Assembly (NCBI RefSeq): GCF_014898055.3
Contig: NW_023605083.1
Coordinates: 90,551,721 to 90,615,720 of the forward strand
DNA: 64,000 nt
DNA from: Talpa occidentalis
Taxonomy: Eukaryota > Chordata > Mammalia > Eulipotyphla > Talpidae
Direction of reading: 5' to 3'
The stretch's first letter is position 1. Each line of letters begins with the position of its first letter. The notes beneath the pieces were generated by a model. The model searched no databases. It was not told the DNA's origin and saw only the letters and a program-made list of their open reading frames with translations. Shown piece by piece: positions 1 through 9,626 of this stretch. Position numbers and translations under genes: made by a program.

Positions 1-2160
1 CAAGGTCATGAAACCCTCCTAGCAGCCAGGAAAGAGCTGGATTTGAGTTCAGGTCTCCCCACCTTCCCACTGAGCTGTTTGCAAGTCTGTGTCTTCCCAC
101 AAACACTTCTCGAGTCCTCTTCCAAGTCCAACTTCTTGAAACCCTGACCTCCCACCCCCACTACATACACACATGCATTCTACCCATAACTTTTGGGACA
201 CATGTCTATTTGATGTCATTTATTTTCATGAGAAAAACCCATTTTAAATAGGTAGGACATGACCATTAGTGGGTTGTGAACTAAATTTAGGGACTTACAC
301 CCAGTCCTTTTATTTTTTCATGGAAATGGGATAGAATAGGTTAGAAAATCTCAGTTTATCAAAGATATTTTGCAATAAAGATATTTTGTGAAATTTGTGA
401 TAAGATATGTGAATAAATGCGTAGTTATCCCATTATAAACTGTCTGTTTTACTAAGGATCTTGGTTAAAAAAAAGGAAACGCTGAAAAAAATACTGTCTC
501 CGAGTTTCTAGTATACATAATTATGATTTCTTTCAGACTCCCTGGAAATGCCTTTTGGGGAAGTGAGAGTTGAGACTGGTGTGGTGCTTTTAGCTACTAT
601 CCCACCCTCACGGCATTCAGAATTGCAACAGGCTCACTGATAAAAATGTCTTAGGCTATGAGAAATGGGGAGAACCAAAAGCGGGGCCAGAATACCCCCC
701 CACCCCCACACTTGCCCAGCCTCTGCTTCCCCTCCCAGCCAGCTATTGGAAACCAGCAGCAATGGCAGATTGAAGACAGGTAGCACATCCGAACTCGCAT
801 GTCCAGCTGAGGTGACTGGAATTAGAATGCACAGCTCCTGAGTGTCAGACTCTGGGTCCAAATGCCCACTACCCTGCATTGTTACAGGGGAAGGCAGACA
901 GTGGCAGGAAAAGAGGCTGGGATACCAGCCATTCATTCACCAACTCACAGATACCTACGGAGTGCTAATGTGTTGGCCTGGGCATTGGAAACAGTGGTAA
1001 AAATAAAGGCAAAGCCCTTGTTTTCATGGAGTTCATAGGCTAGTGAGACAGACAATGAACAAATATAAATCAAGAGACCTATAAATCAAATCACCCTAAA
1101 ACTACCTGGGCTGAGCTGCAGGGGAAAGGCATCACACACACCGATCATAACAAATTGTGGGGGGATCTGTCTTTCACCCACCCCACCCAGCACCCCACCC
1201 ATTGACTTTATTGCCTACTTTGGAGAGAATGGGAGTGCTGGAGTGTGAGTTCTCAACTTCCTGCCCCCATGCCTTAGTCTCTTACCATCCAACATCATTC
1301 TCCTCTCCTGACCTTTGTTCCCTTTTACAAACTCATTCTTCGCTCTGAGATCATAAAGGCATCTCCTCTGCTTTTCTTCAGATCTTGCTCCTGCTCGCTC
1401 TTCTTTGTGTTTCATTCTTATCTGCTCTCTTGGCAACTTCACAGTTTATAAATAGGGTGAAGTCTCTCGGGTTTTGAACAATCACCCTTTCCTCAACCTC
1501 AACTTCCTTCCTTCTTAAAATCCAAGCTTCCCTTGCATTCTGGACTTTAATCACACTGACCATGGAGCCTCTTTAAGCCATTCTCATCGTGGAGGCCTAA
1601 GAGTAAATGGGTCTGTCTGGAGGGCAGGGTGGCTGGGGAGAAAAAGGGAGAGTGAGTACAGGCGCTGTGAACTGAGCAGGGAAGCAATTGTGACGAAGGG
1701 AGGAGATGATAAGCAAGGAGGCAATGCCTTGACAACAGGGTCTTTCTGGCCCTTCATTGAGATACTGTGTTCAGTTATAAATATCCTCCAAGGACTTAGG
1801 ATAAGATTCTAGAATGTCTCTCTTCCTGCCAACACCCCAGGGACAGAAGCCTGAGAATCCAGTGAAGTCACTCACACCCAAATAAAACTCAGTCTCTCCT
1901 CCTCAGTGTTTGGTACACCCAGGTTAATGAGTTTATATGGAGGGGAAGATGGGTGAGGACGGAGCATGGAACTTTATTCTGGAGAAAAGAGAGTTGATGG
2001 AATTCTAGGCACTGTGACAAGTTGACAAGAAAGGTATTTGGGTTCAAGGAGTCTGTTTTAGTGGTTCAAGGAGTCCGTATCTCCTATCAGCTGCTATTGC
2101 TGCCCATGTTGGGGATAAGCATCAAACTCCCTGCCCCAGCTCTGCCCACTAGACCCCACC
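1..2160. other. No gene seen; old repeats and unique DNA
   Basis: No conserved coding block. About 930-1080 resembles an ancient repeat (ACGGAGTGCTAATGTGTTGG, CATGGAGTTCATAGGC). The remainder is unassigned. Synteny predicts RABEP1 farther left, but none of it is in view. Confidence 0.5.
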
Positions 2161-2212
2161 ACCACCCCCCAGACCTGAGAACCACCTGGAAAGCTTGTTA
2201 AAAGCTGATCTG

Positions 2213-2500
2213 GGGCCTCCCTGGTGGCGAAAGGAGTTAAGTCTCAGCACTATGAAGCTATCAGCAGCCACTGCAACATGAGTTTGATCCTGGCCAGGGA
2301 GCTACCCACATGGTGCAGCAGACCTCTCCTATCTAGGCCGCTGCTCCCCTCAGCAGTATATTTCAGTGGATCTGCTTTGTCTGCTCCCTGCTCTGTCTCT
2401 GGTGAATCCTCCCATCCCCGCCCCCCCCCCCCCGGCACCTCTGGCCTACACCCCAGCTCTTGTATGCATAAATAAATAAAATAAATCTTTTTTAAAAAAT
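2213..2500 (+). mobile_element. tRNA-derived SINE, TTAAG subfamily
   Basis: Starts GGGGCCTCCCTGGTGGC, has the B-box-like GAGTTTGATCC and ends in TGCATAAATAAATAAAATAAATC plus T/A run. TSD CTGATCTGG on both sides. It interrupts an hAT-type MITE. Confidence 0.9.
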
Positions 2501-2510
2501 CCTGATCTGG

Positions 2511-2768
2511 GATCAGGATGGTTCAGGGTTGAGTCTCAGAGCTATCAAACTATCACCAGCCACTGTGGCATGAGTTCGATCCCTGGCCAGGAAGCTAATC
2601 CACATGGTCATGCAGATCTCTCCAAACCTCTCCTGTCTTGCCCACTGCTCTCCTTAGCAGTGTATTTCAGTAGATCTGCCCGTTCTGCTCCCTATTCTGG
2701 TGAATTCTCTCACGCCCTGCACCCTGGCTTACACCCCAGTTCTTGTATACATAAATAAATTTAAAATG
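2511..2768 (+). mobile_element. Degenerate tRNA-derived SINE
   Basis: Head eroded (GATGGTTCAGGGTTGAGTC) but body and tail (CTTGTATACATAAATAAAT) are clear. It lies directly behind the previous SINE, and a third copy of the target CTGATCTG follows at about 2769. Confidence 0.85.
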
Positions 2769-3289
2769 CTGATCTGCAAGTCCTTCATCAGACCTACAGT
2801 TCAGAAATGGGTGTGGATCAGGGACACAGGGATCCTGGTACCTGCATTTTAATGTGATTCCCAGGCAATTCAAACTGACATTTGAGAAGCCTTGGTCTGG
2901 TGCTCATAAGTTAGGGGCCCTCAAATCATAAAGACCTGCATTTGGCTTCTGATTTTCCCATTTAATACCTCTGTGATCTTGAACAAATTATTGGGTTCTT
3001 CTAAGCTTCTGTTTTCTTGTCTGAAAAATGAGATAGTAATTATGACCTGCTCTAAGAGCCATTGTGAGGACTCAGTGAGATGCCTTATAGCACTGAGGAC
3101 TTGGAGTGAGTTAGCAAGAAATGCATGTTACTGTTCTAACGTGCATTTTCATACTGAGGTTCTTATTATGTAGAACAAGTCTGAGGTGTTGCCAATATTG
3201 GAAGTTCTTAAACAACGGTTCTGCTTTCAGTTCTGTTATGAAAAGAAACATTTAGCAGCTTGGTGTTGATCTGACAGAGGAGAAAGAGC

Positions 3290-3440
3290 TTGAACTTGAC
3301 ATCAGACTGTGCTGAGTTGCAATCTTGGGTCAGTTGACTATTAGCTATATTGCCTTTAGCAATTTCTTAATCTCCCTGTTTCTGTTTCTTTATCTATTAA
3401 ATGGGAGTAATAATAGCACCTCCTCCCTTGGAAAGCTATA
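3290..3440 (-). repeat. MIR fragment
   Basis: TTGACTATTAGCTATATTGC, CAATTTCTTAATCTCCCTGT and AAATGGGAGTAATAATAGC are the reverse-orientation MIR pattern. Confidence 0.6.
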
Positions 3441-3464
3441 ATGAGGTGATAAAATATGTCACTG

Positions 3465-3600
3465 ATTCTCAACTTTAGCCTCATGCTAGAATCACCTGGA
3501 GAACTTTATTAAAACAAACAATCTACTCCATGGCTGCCCCCACCCCCCAGATCATTTAACCGAAAAGCACTGATATATGTAGAGCAAAGAACAGCAGTCT
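3465..3600. repeat. hAT-type MITE fragment
   Basis: ACTGATTCTCAACTTTAGCC and AGAATCACCTGGAGAACTTT are typical of MER3/MER20-like elements. Only one side is clear. Confidence 0.5.
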
Positions 3601-5149
3601 TTAAAGTTCTCCCAGGAAGTTTAAAGCAAACTTTCAGGCAGAGCTGGGAACTTCTGATATTCCTGATACACCCAAGGAACCAAAAACTAATAATTAAAAG
3701 GTGTTCCCATAACTCCTTTTGCTCCTCCTTCTTCCAATTACAGTGTCCACCAAATGCTCCTCCAGGTGACAGAAACTGAGGTTAGGTCCTGCAGCCTGAA
3801 CCTGCATTTGTGGACTCAGCCTACCCCATACCCCAACTCATGTCCTGAGACCTGCTGACCTCTGGTTCTGGGTGGACCAGTTCTGGTCCTGCATTGGATC
3901 TTGTTCTTTCTGGTCTATCCTGGACCTCAGACCCCCTACTACTATTCTAAAGTACATTTTCATATTGAGGTTCTTATTATGTAGAACCTGGCTCACAGGG
4001 TTCTGTTTTATCCCTGAGTCTGGGATCTGACTTGAGAACCCTCCTATGTCCTCACTCTTAAAAACAGATTTTTTTGCCTTTTTTGGTTTGTTTCCAGCAG
4101 CTGCTGCTGCCCAGGCTCCTGCCTTGTTCCCTTGGGGAGTGACCTCCTCTGATGATCTCAGTCCAATTCCAAAACATTGAAGGTATTTTGATTATTAATC
4201 AGACTCAATTCAGTTTTAAATTGTAGTCAAGTTCATTATTAAAACTTTGATCTTGTCTTTGACACAAAGCTTCCCTTTTGCCACAGTGAGGGGGAGTAGA
4301 AAGATGGGTGGAAGGAAATCTCAGCTCCCTCCACACCCTTTCCTGCACTTAGTTCCCTGTTACTGGACAGGCGAGTAAAGAGAAAGAGAGTTTTCCACAG
4401 AAAGTCTGCCCTTACGGGCCATTCTCGCTGAGCTAGTTTATCACCACAAACTAGGGCAGGCCTTCTACTCAGTCCACAGATGAGGAACTCAACCCTTAGA
4501 TCTTAAGAGGTCCCCTGTAGCCCCTTAGAGACTAGGCTGTGTCTTTGGGCTGACTACCACCACCGTCTCATATGTATACCTCTCTGCCCATGCTTCAGTA
4601 GCTCTGGGCAGGCCTGCACCCCACAGTCTTATCTACCTGGTGCCCTGGTGTGATTCCTTCCATACCTTTTTGGGGCCTGAACTTGACCATGCAGATATTC
4701 ATGCTCCCCACTGCCTGTACCCTCCACCCCTGTCATCTCTCCTTATAGTTCCTCTTCCCTAGTGGCATCTGGCTACTAAACTAGCCTAGTGACCCAGTGA
4801 CTGTCCAACTGGGAAGGGATGTGATTCTCTTAATGTCCTCCTCTCTCAGCTGCACTTTCCCCCAAAGACAAGCTCTTCTTTGTTCTGTTGAAAAGACATC
4901 TCTCAGCAGCTCATGGGGAAGGGTGCTGTTACCTTAGGCTTAGATTATGGGGAAGTTGGGATTTTATTCTTAACTGTGGGTCCTGTTCATTCACTCTGGG
5001 CAATCCTTGGGCCCTTTGTATCCTAGATCACCCCACAGCAGTGCTCACTTTCATGTAAGATATCCTGAACCCCCTTTGACTTTTCCTTGATTGTGGGCAG
5101 CATGACCAACAGCAGCAGAGGAAGGCTCTATGAAGCAGAGAGAAAGCAT
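3601..5149. other. No gene seen
   Basis: Single-copy-looking DNA. TTTTCATATTGAGGTTCTTA near 3958 repeats TTTTCATACTGAGGTTCTTA near 3146, a diverged local duplication of about 35 bases ending in TTATGTAGAAC. Confidence 0.4.
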
Positions 5150-5290
5150 CCCAGCCTGCTTCTGCCCTGGGTGACCTTGGGCAGGTCATTTCACCTCCAT
5201 CTGGGCTCCCTGTCTGGAACAGGGTGGTGCTAGTGAGGATGAAATGAGAGGAGAGTTGGGAAAACACTTGCAGATTGCTTGGTGCAGTAA
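5150..5290 (-). repeat. MIR fragment
   Basis: GGTGACCTTGGGCAGGTCAT, then TTCACCTCCATCTGGGC and GAGGATGAAATGAGA match the reverse MIR core. Confidence 0.65.
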
Positions 5291-5655
5291 ACTCACTCAA
5301 CACATCTGATAGCAAATCAAATCTGTTCAATCTATAAGAACAGAACTGCAAAATACTTATCACTGCATGTACTTCTGAAAAGTGACCCAAAGTTTCGATT
5401 TCTGACCCCATTCGACTTCCTCTTTCTCCAGGATTCTGACAAAAATGAAATTTCTTTGACCTTGAAATCTGAGCAATGGTTTTTCATGCAACTACGAGGA
5501 GGGCCTGAGAGCATGACCCCCCCCCCCACACACACATCTTACTACATGTTACACTATGGCTACAATAGCTGTAGGTTAGGGTTGATTGACCCTTTTTCAA
5601 GTTTACCAAAGTAAACACAAATTTGAAATAGTTCAAAAATCAAATAATTTGGTTT

Positions 5656-5925
5656 ATTTTTTAAAGATTTATTTATTTATGCATACAAGAGCTGGGGTAT
5701 AGGCCAGAGATGTCGGGGGTGAGAGGAGTCACCAGAGACAGAGTGGGGAACAGAACAGTCAGACTGAATGAAATACACTGCTGAGGGGAGCAGCAGGCAA
5801 AACAGGACAGATCTGCTGTGCCATGTGGGTAGCTCCTTGGTCAGCCGGGGAACGAACTCGTGCTGCAGAGGCTGCGGATTGCTTTATAGTGCGGTGCCTA
5901 ACCCCTTGCGCTACCAGGGAGGCCT
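5656..5925 (-). mobile_element. tRNA-derived SINE, TTAAG subfamily
   Basis: Complete copy in minus orientation, from the A/T-rich tail at left to the GGCCTCCCTGGTAGCGC head at right. TSD TAATTTGGTTTTAT (right copy 5927-5940). Confidence 0.92.
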
Positions 5926-5940
5926 GTAATTTGGTTTTAT

Positions 5941-6126
5941 TTATTTATTTATTTATTTTATATTTAAAGAGCAGGTTTATTAGGGAAAGGGAAAGGTTTT
6001 ACTAAGAGAGGCCTGCATGGTTGCAGGCAGGCGGCCTTGAGGAGAGCTGCCTGCACTGAGGGAGGTCAGTAAAGAGAAGTCCTGGCATGGTACAGGTCAC
6101 AGGCAGCCAGAAAGCTGTGCCCTGCG
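5941..6126 (-). mobile_element. Retroposed 3' end of an unknown polyadenylated RNA
   Basis: Flanked by the exact direct repeat TAATTTGGTTTTAT (5927-5940 and 6127-6140). On the minus strand it ends CCCTAATAAACCTGCTCTTT followed by an A-rich tail, i.e. a polyadenylation signal plus tail. It is not the common SINE. It resembles the R region of an LTR transcript, but the source is not recognised. Confidence 0.6.
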
Positions 6127-6140
6127 TAATTTGGTTTTAT

Positions 6141-7595
6141 AGTGAAAAGCAGTCCCTTGTCTTCACACTTCCATCCTTTCACCCAGTATGTGTTTATGAT
6201 ACAACAGCTTTTAACTCTTGTGTCATGGTATGTATTCCTATGGCTGAAAAACAGTGTATTTATGTTGCTTTTTCAGAGAAATCCTTCAAGAGTAAAATAA
6301 AAAAGAAAGAGAAGACATGAAAGGAAAATTAAACAAAGAACTAGAAGCGACATACTTGACTAAGAGAAAAAGGAATGAGAAAATGAAGGGGGGAAAAATC
6401 TGTATGTCTACCTATCTACCTGTCTGCCTATCCACCCATCTTTCAATCTATCTGGCTCCCCAGGGCTAAGGAGGTGAGACCCTAACTTAGGTTTGTTGAA
6501 CAGAGTCCACCTTCTGTTATGTTGTATCTTAAGTCCAGTGCTCTTTGGCCTCACTGGACCCTGGAAAACCAAATTTCATAGGACCCTACTAGGAGCAAGT
6601 TTCCAGTCTCCTGTGTTTTCCCTACACCCTCTGTTCTTCCTTTGCAGCTTTGTGCATCCTGAAAAGGCAGGCCATGTGCAGGCCTGGGGAGGAGGTTGGG
6701 AGCCAGGGAGCTGACACTTAGCCCTCTTAAGAGTAAACCTCCAGCATATCTACCAAGATGGACAAATGACAAAAACATATTATGCAAAAAAAAAAAAAAA
6801 AGCTGCAGAATATATAACTTTATGGCATATAAAACTTAATAATGCCAAATAGTTTCATATTTGATCAAGCCACATCATAAAAGAAGCAGCTTTTACTGAA
6901 AATCTGAACTATAACACAACTTAGTAAGTGAAGACTCTATGCCAGTAATACAAACACATTTTAAAATAGTAAACCAAGCTAGGAGATTTTTGTAGTAATA
7001 ATGACTTTAGCTGCAGCCTAATTTTGCTTCTGTTCCTGTTGACATCATCAGATTCAAATGCATGAATCTGAAATGGCGCTACCGGAGTGAGTTTCCATTG
7101 GCTAAAAGATGGCACAAGACATTGATCCTCAAATAATTAGGATTTTAATATTCCAATGAACTGATAAAGTGCCCATTCCCTGGATGAGGGGAGCTGTCCC
7201 CACCCCAAAGTCTCCCTGAAATCCTGGAGACTACTCCTATGAATCCATCCCTCAGCCTGCTCCCCAACCCCCTCACTTGGAGTGTGGCAACTGCCATTCC
7301 CACTACTTCCCCATATGTCACCCCCAGTTTGGAAAACGACTGCACACCTGTCATTTATCTCCAGGCTCTGTTCATACAAGCATTTGTTGTACAATTTTAT
7401 TGAAGATGTAATGGCAATGGAAGATTACAACACAGCATTATACAGGCAACACCCCGAGGCTGAATATTAGAATAGATACAACTCTCCTACAGATGCACAG
7501 TCTAACAATAGTCAGACTTTCTGCTTTCTTGTTCTTTTTATTCCCCCAACTTCACTGAGATGTGGTTGATATATAACATTGTGTACATTTAAGGT
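6141..7595. other. No gene seen
   Basis: Unique DNA with a TATC/TACC-type low-complexity patch (CTATCTACCTGTCTGCCTAT near 6410) and a 17-base A-run at 6786. No supported gene. Confidence 0.4.
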
Positions 7596-7636
7596 TACAA
7601 TGTGTTGTTGTTGTTGAAGATCTAAAATACACTACT

Positions 7637-7921
7637 GGGCCCCCTAGTGGTGCAAGGGGTTAAGACGCAACCAAAGAAGCTATCTGCAGCCACTGCAGCA
7701 CGAGTTCGATCCCCAGTCAGGGAGATACCCACATGGTGCAGGAGACCTCTCCTGACTCTCCTGCTGCTCCCCTCAGCAGTGTATTTCAGTAGATCTGCCT
7801 GTTCTGTTCCCCAGTCTGTCTCTGGTGAATCCTCTCACTCCCCCATGCCTCTGGTATGCATAAATAAATAAATTTCCTGTTTGCATGACAAGATCTTGTA
7901 TGTATAAATAAATAAATCTTT
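7637..7921 (+). mobile_element. tRNA-derived SINE inside an older SINE
   Basis: Head GGGCCCCCTAGTGGTGCAAG and body intact. The tail is doubled: one ATGCATAAATAAATAAAT near 7860 and one TGTATAAATAAATAAATCTT near 7900, separated by about 30 bases of foreign or rearranged sequence. Confidence 0.8.
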
Positions 7922-7922
7922 A

Positions 7923-8085
7923 GGGGCCTCCCTGGTGGCGCAGGGGGTTAAGCACTGCACTGTGGGGCAATCCACAGCCTCTGCAACGCCAGTTCGATCC
8001 CTTGCCGGCCAGGGAGCAACCCACATGGCTCAGTGGACCTCTCCTGTCTTTTCTTCTGCTCCCCTCAGCGGTGTGTTACAAAAAA

Positions 8086-8128
<43 letters not shown>

Positions 8129-8130
8129 AA
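7923..8130 (+). mobile_element. 3'-shortened SINE with long (TAAA)n tail
   Basis: The body stops after GTGTTACA and passes into about 50 bases of AAAT repeats; the usual region up to CTTGTATGCA is missing. Confidence 0.85.
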
Positions 8131-8142
8131 ATACACTTCTGA

Positions 8143-8416
8143 GGGGCCTCCCAGGTGGCACAAGGGGTTGAGTCATAGCACTATGAAGTTATCTGCAGCG
8201 ACTGCAGCATGAGTTCTATCCCCAGCCAGGCTGCTAGCCCACATGGGGCAGCAGACCTCTCCTGTCTCGTCCACTGCTCCCTTCAGCAGTGTATTTCAGT
8301 CAATCTGCTTGTTCTGTTCCCTGTCTCTGGTGAATCCTCTTGCCCCTCCCCCCCCCACACCTCTGGCCTGTACCCCAGCTCTTGTATGCATAAATAAACA
8401 AATCTTTAATAAAATA
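8143..8416 (+). mobile_element. tRNA-derived SINE, innermost group of the nest
   Basis: Complete copy. Target duplicated as AAAATACACTTCTGAG on the left and AAAATACACTACTGAG on the right, the latter belonging to the outer SINE body. Confidence 0.85.
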
Positions 8417-8950
8417 AAATACACTACTGAGGGGAGCAGACAGTGAGACAGGAGAGGTCTGCTGCACCATAAGTGGGTCAGCTCCCTGGCCAGGGATCAA
8501 ACCCACTACTGTGGCCACAGTAGTGATAGTGCTAAGTGTTAATCCCTAGGCCACCAGGGAGGCCCTACAATGTGTTGGTTTGATATACTTAGATATTGTC
8601 TGATTGAATGCCATCAGAGCCTAAGCTAATAACTCTCAAGTCACATGATTGCCATTTCTTTTTTGTGGAAGAACATCTCTTACTGCTCTCTCTTAACCTC
8701 CCTCTCGCTGCTTTCCTCTTCCAAGACTCTCTTCCTCCCCAGACGTCAGCTGTCAGTGTCCAAATTCATATTATTTTTCTCCTGCAGACTTAACTCAGTT
8801 TGCTTTGCAGCTTCACCTCCACCTCTTCTGAACTTGCCTCACTCAAAAAGAACCATCAAGTTATTTATCTTTTCTTTTTTGTTCCATCAAGTTATTTTTC
8901 TAACCTCAATATAAAATATAATGTAATTAATATAAAAACAACAGTTATCA

Positions 8951-9219
8951 GGGCCTCCCTGGTGGCACAAGGGGTTAAGCACCACACTATGAAGCAATCC
9001 GCAGCCTCTGCAGCACGAGTTCGATCCCTGGCTGGCCAGGGAGCAAGCCACATGACACAATAGACCTCTCCTGACTCGCCCGCTGCTCCCCTCAGCAAGG
9101 TACTTCGGTCAATCTGCTTGTTCTATTCCTCACTATCTCTGGTGAATCCTCTCACCCCCTACATCTCTGGCCTACACCCCAGCTCTTGTATGCATAAATA
9201 AATAAATCTTTAAAAAGAA
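8951..9219 (+). mobile_element. tRNA-derived SINE, TTAAG subfamily
   Basis: Complete copy with B box GAGTTCGATCCC. TSD AACAGTKATCAG. It is the last insertion before the SCIMP promoter region. Confidence 0.92.
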
Positions 9220-9264
9220 GAAACAGTGATCAGTTGTTGTTTAAATGGCATTTCCCCCTCCTGC

Positions 9265-9300
9265 TATGCAGTTGGCCATATAAGAAAGAGAAGCGATTGT
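9265..9300 (+). promoter_or_regulatory. TATA-like and purine-rich element upstream of SCIMP
   Basis: GGCCATATAAGAAAGAGAAG lies about 200 bases before the SCIMP ATG, in the short unique stretch between a SINE and the MIR. It has a TATA-like core and a GAGAA-type purine run that could suit an immune-cell ETS/PU.1 promoter. This is inference only; no CpG island is present. Confidence 0.2.
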
Positions 9301-9394
9301 GTCTACCGTTTCTAGAGCAACTACTCAGCATATATCTTATCTCTAGTCCTCACAGGTCCCCTGTGAAGTGGTAGATGGTGTCACTCCATGACTG

Positions 9395-9480
9395 CAGATG
9401 ACCACACTGAGGCTCAGAGAAGGTTAAGTGACTTGCCTGAGGTCACCCAGCTGCCAGTCACGCCTGCCTGCTCCCAAGCA
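9395..9480 (+). repeat. MIR fragment abutting the SCIMP start codon
   Basis: The stretch reads like the MIR 3' half (CTGAGGCTCAGAGAAGGTTA, GGTCACCCAGCT). It runs straight into the coding start, so it probably supplies SCIMP 5' UTR or the splice acceptor before the first coding exon. Family assignment is from memory of the consensus. Confidence 0.7.
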
Positions 9481-9481
9481 G

Positions 9482-9626
9482 ATGAATCAACACTCTACTC
9501 AGGATCTTACTGAAATGCAATGGTTGAGGAAGAACTTTTGGGTCAGCATAGCTGTGACCATCATCATTGTCTCCGTGGGCCTGGGTCTTCTCCTGTTCTG
9601 CATCTGTAGGTGGCTGCTTAGACGAG
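9482..9626 (+). CDS. SCIMP: SCIMP coding exon 1: N-terminus and transmembrane segment
   Basis: Codes for residues 1-48 plus the first base of codon 49. The start is M-N-Q-H at 9482, and the hydrophobic core FWVSIAVTIIIVSVGLGLLL lies inside. The exon ends GAG|GTAACG, a usable but not perfect donor. The ATG directly follows CCAAGCAG, so this ATG might also sit just behind a splice acceptor with the 5' UTR in a separate upstream exon; I cannot decide this from sequence. The reading frame stays open upstream to 9428, but that part is MIR-derived and not conserved protein. Confidence 0.9.

Larger units (their letters stand above)
2163..2890. repeat. hAT-type MITE (MER3/MER20-like) split by two SINEs
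   Basis: GAGAACCACCTGGAAAGCTT at left and ATTCCCAGGCAATTCAAACT plus TTTGAGAAGCC at right are the two halves of an old non-autonomous hAT-Charlie element. The SINEs at 2213 and 2511 lie between. Family name is approximate. Confidence 0.55.
7596..8577 (-). mobile_element. Outer minus-strand SINE split by three later SINEs
   Basis: Direct repeats TACAATGTGTTG at 7596-7607 and 8566-8577 bracket the whole block. The outer element survives as 7608-7636 and 8418-8565 (minus orientation, head at 8565). Its middle is filled by plus-strand SINEs at 7637, 7923 and 8143. Confidence 0.75.

Noticed and set aside
8076..8130. Regular AAAT repeats that could look like an array
   Set aside because: It is a SINE tail expansion; there are no spacers and no CRISPR-like structure anywhere in the window.
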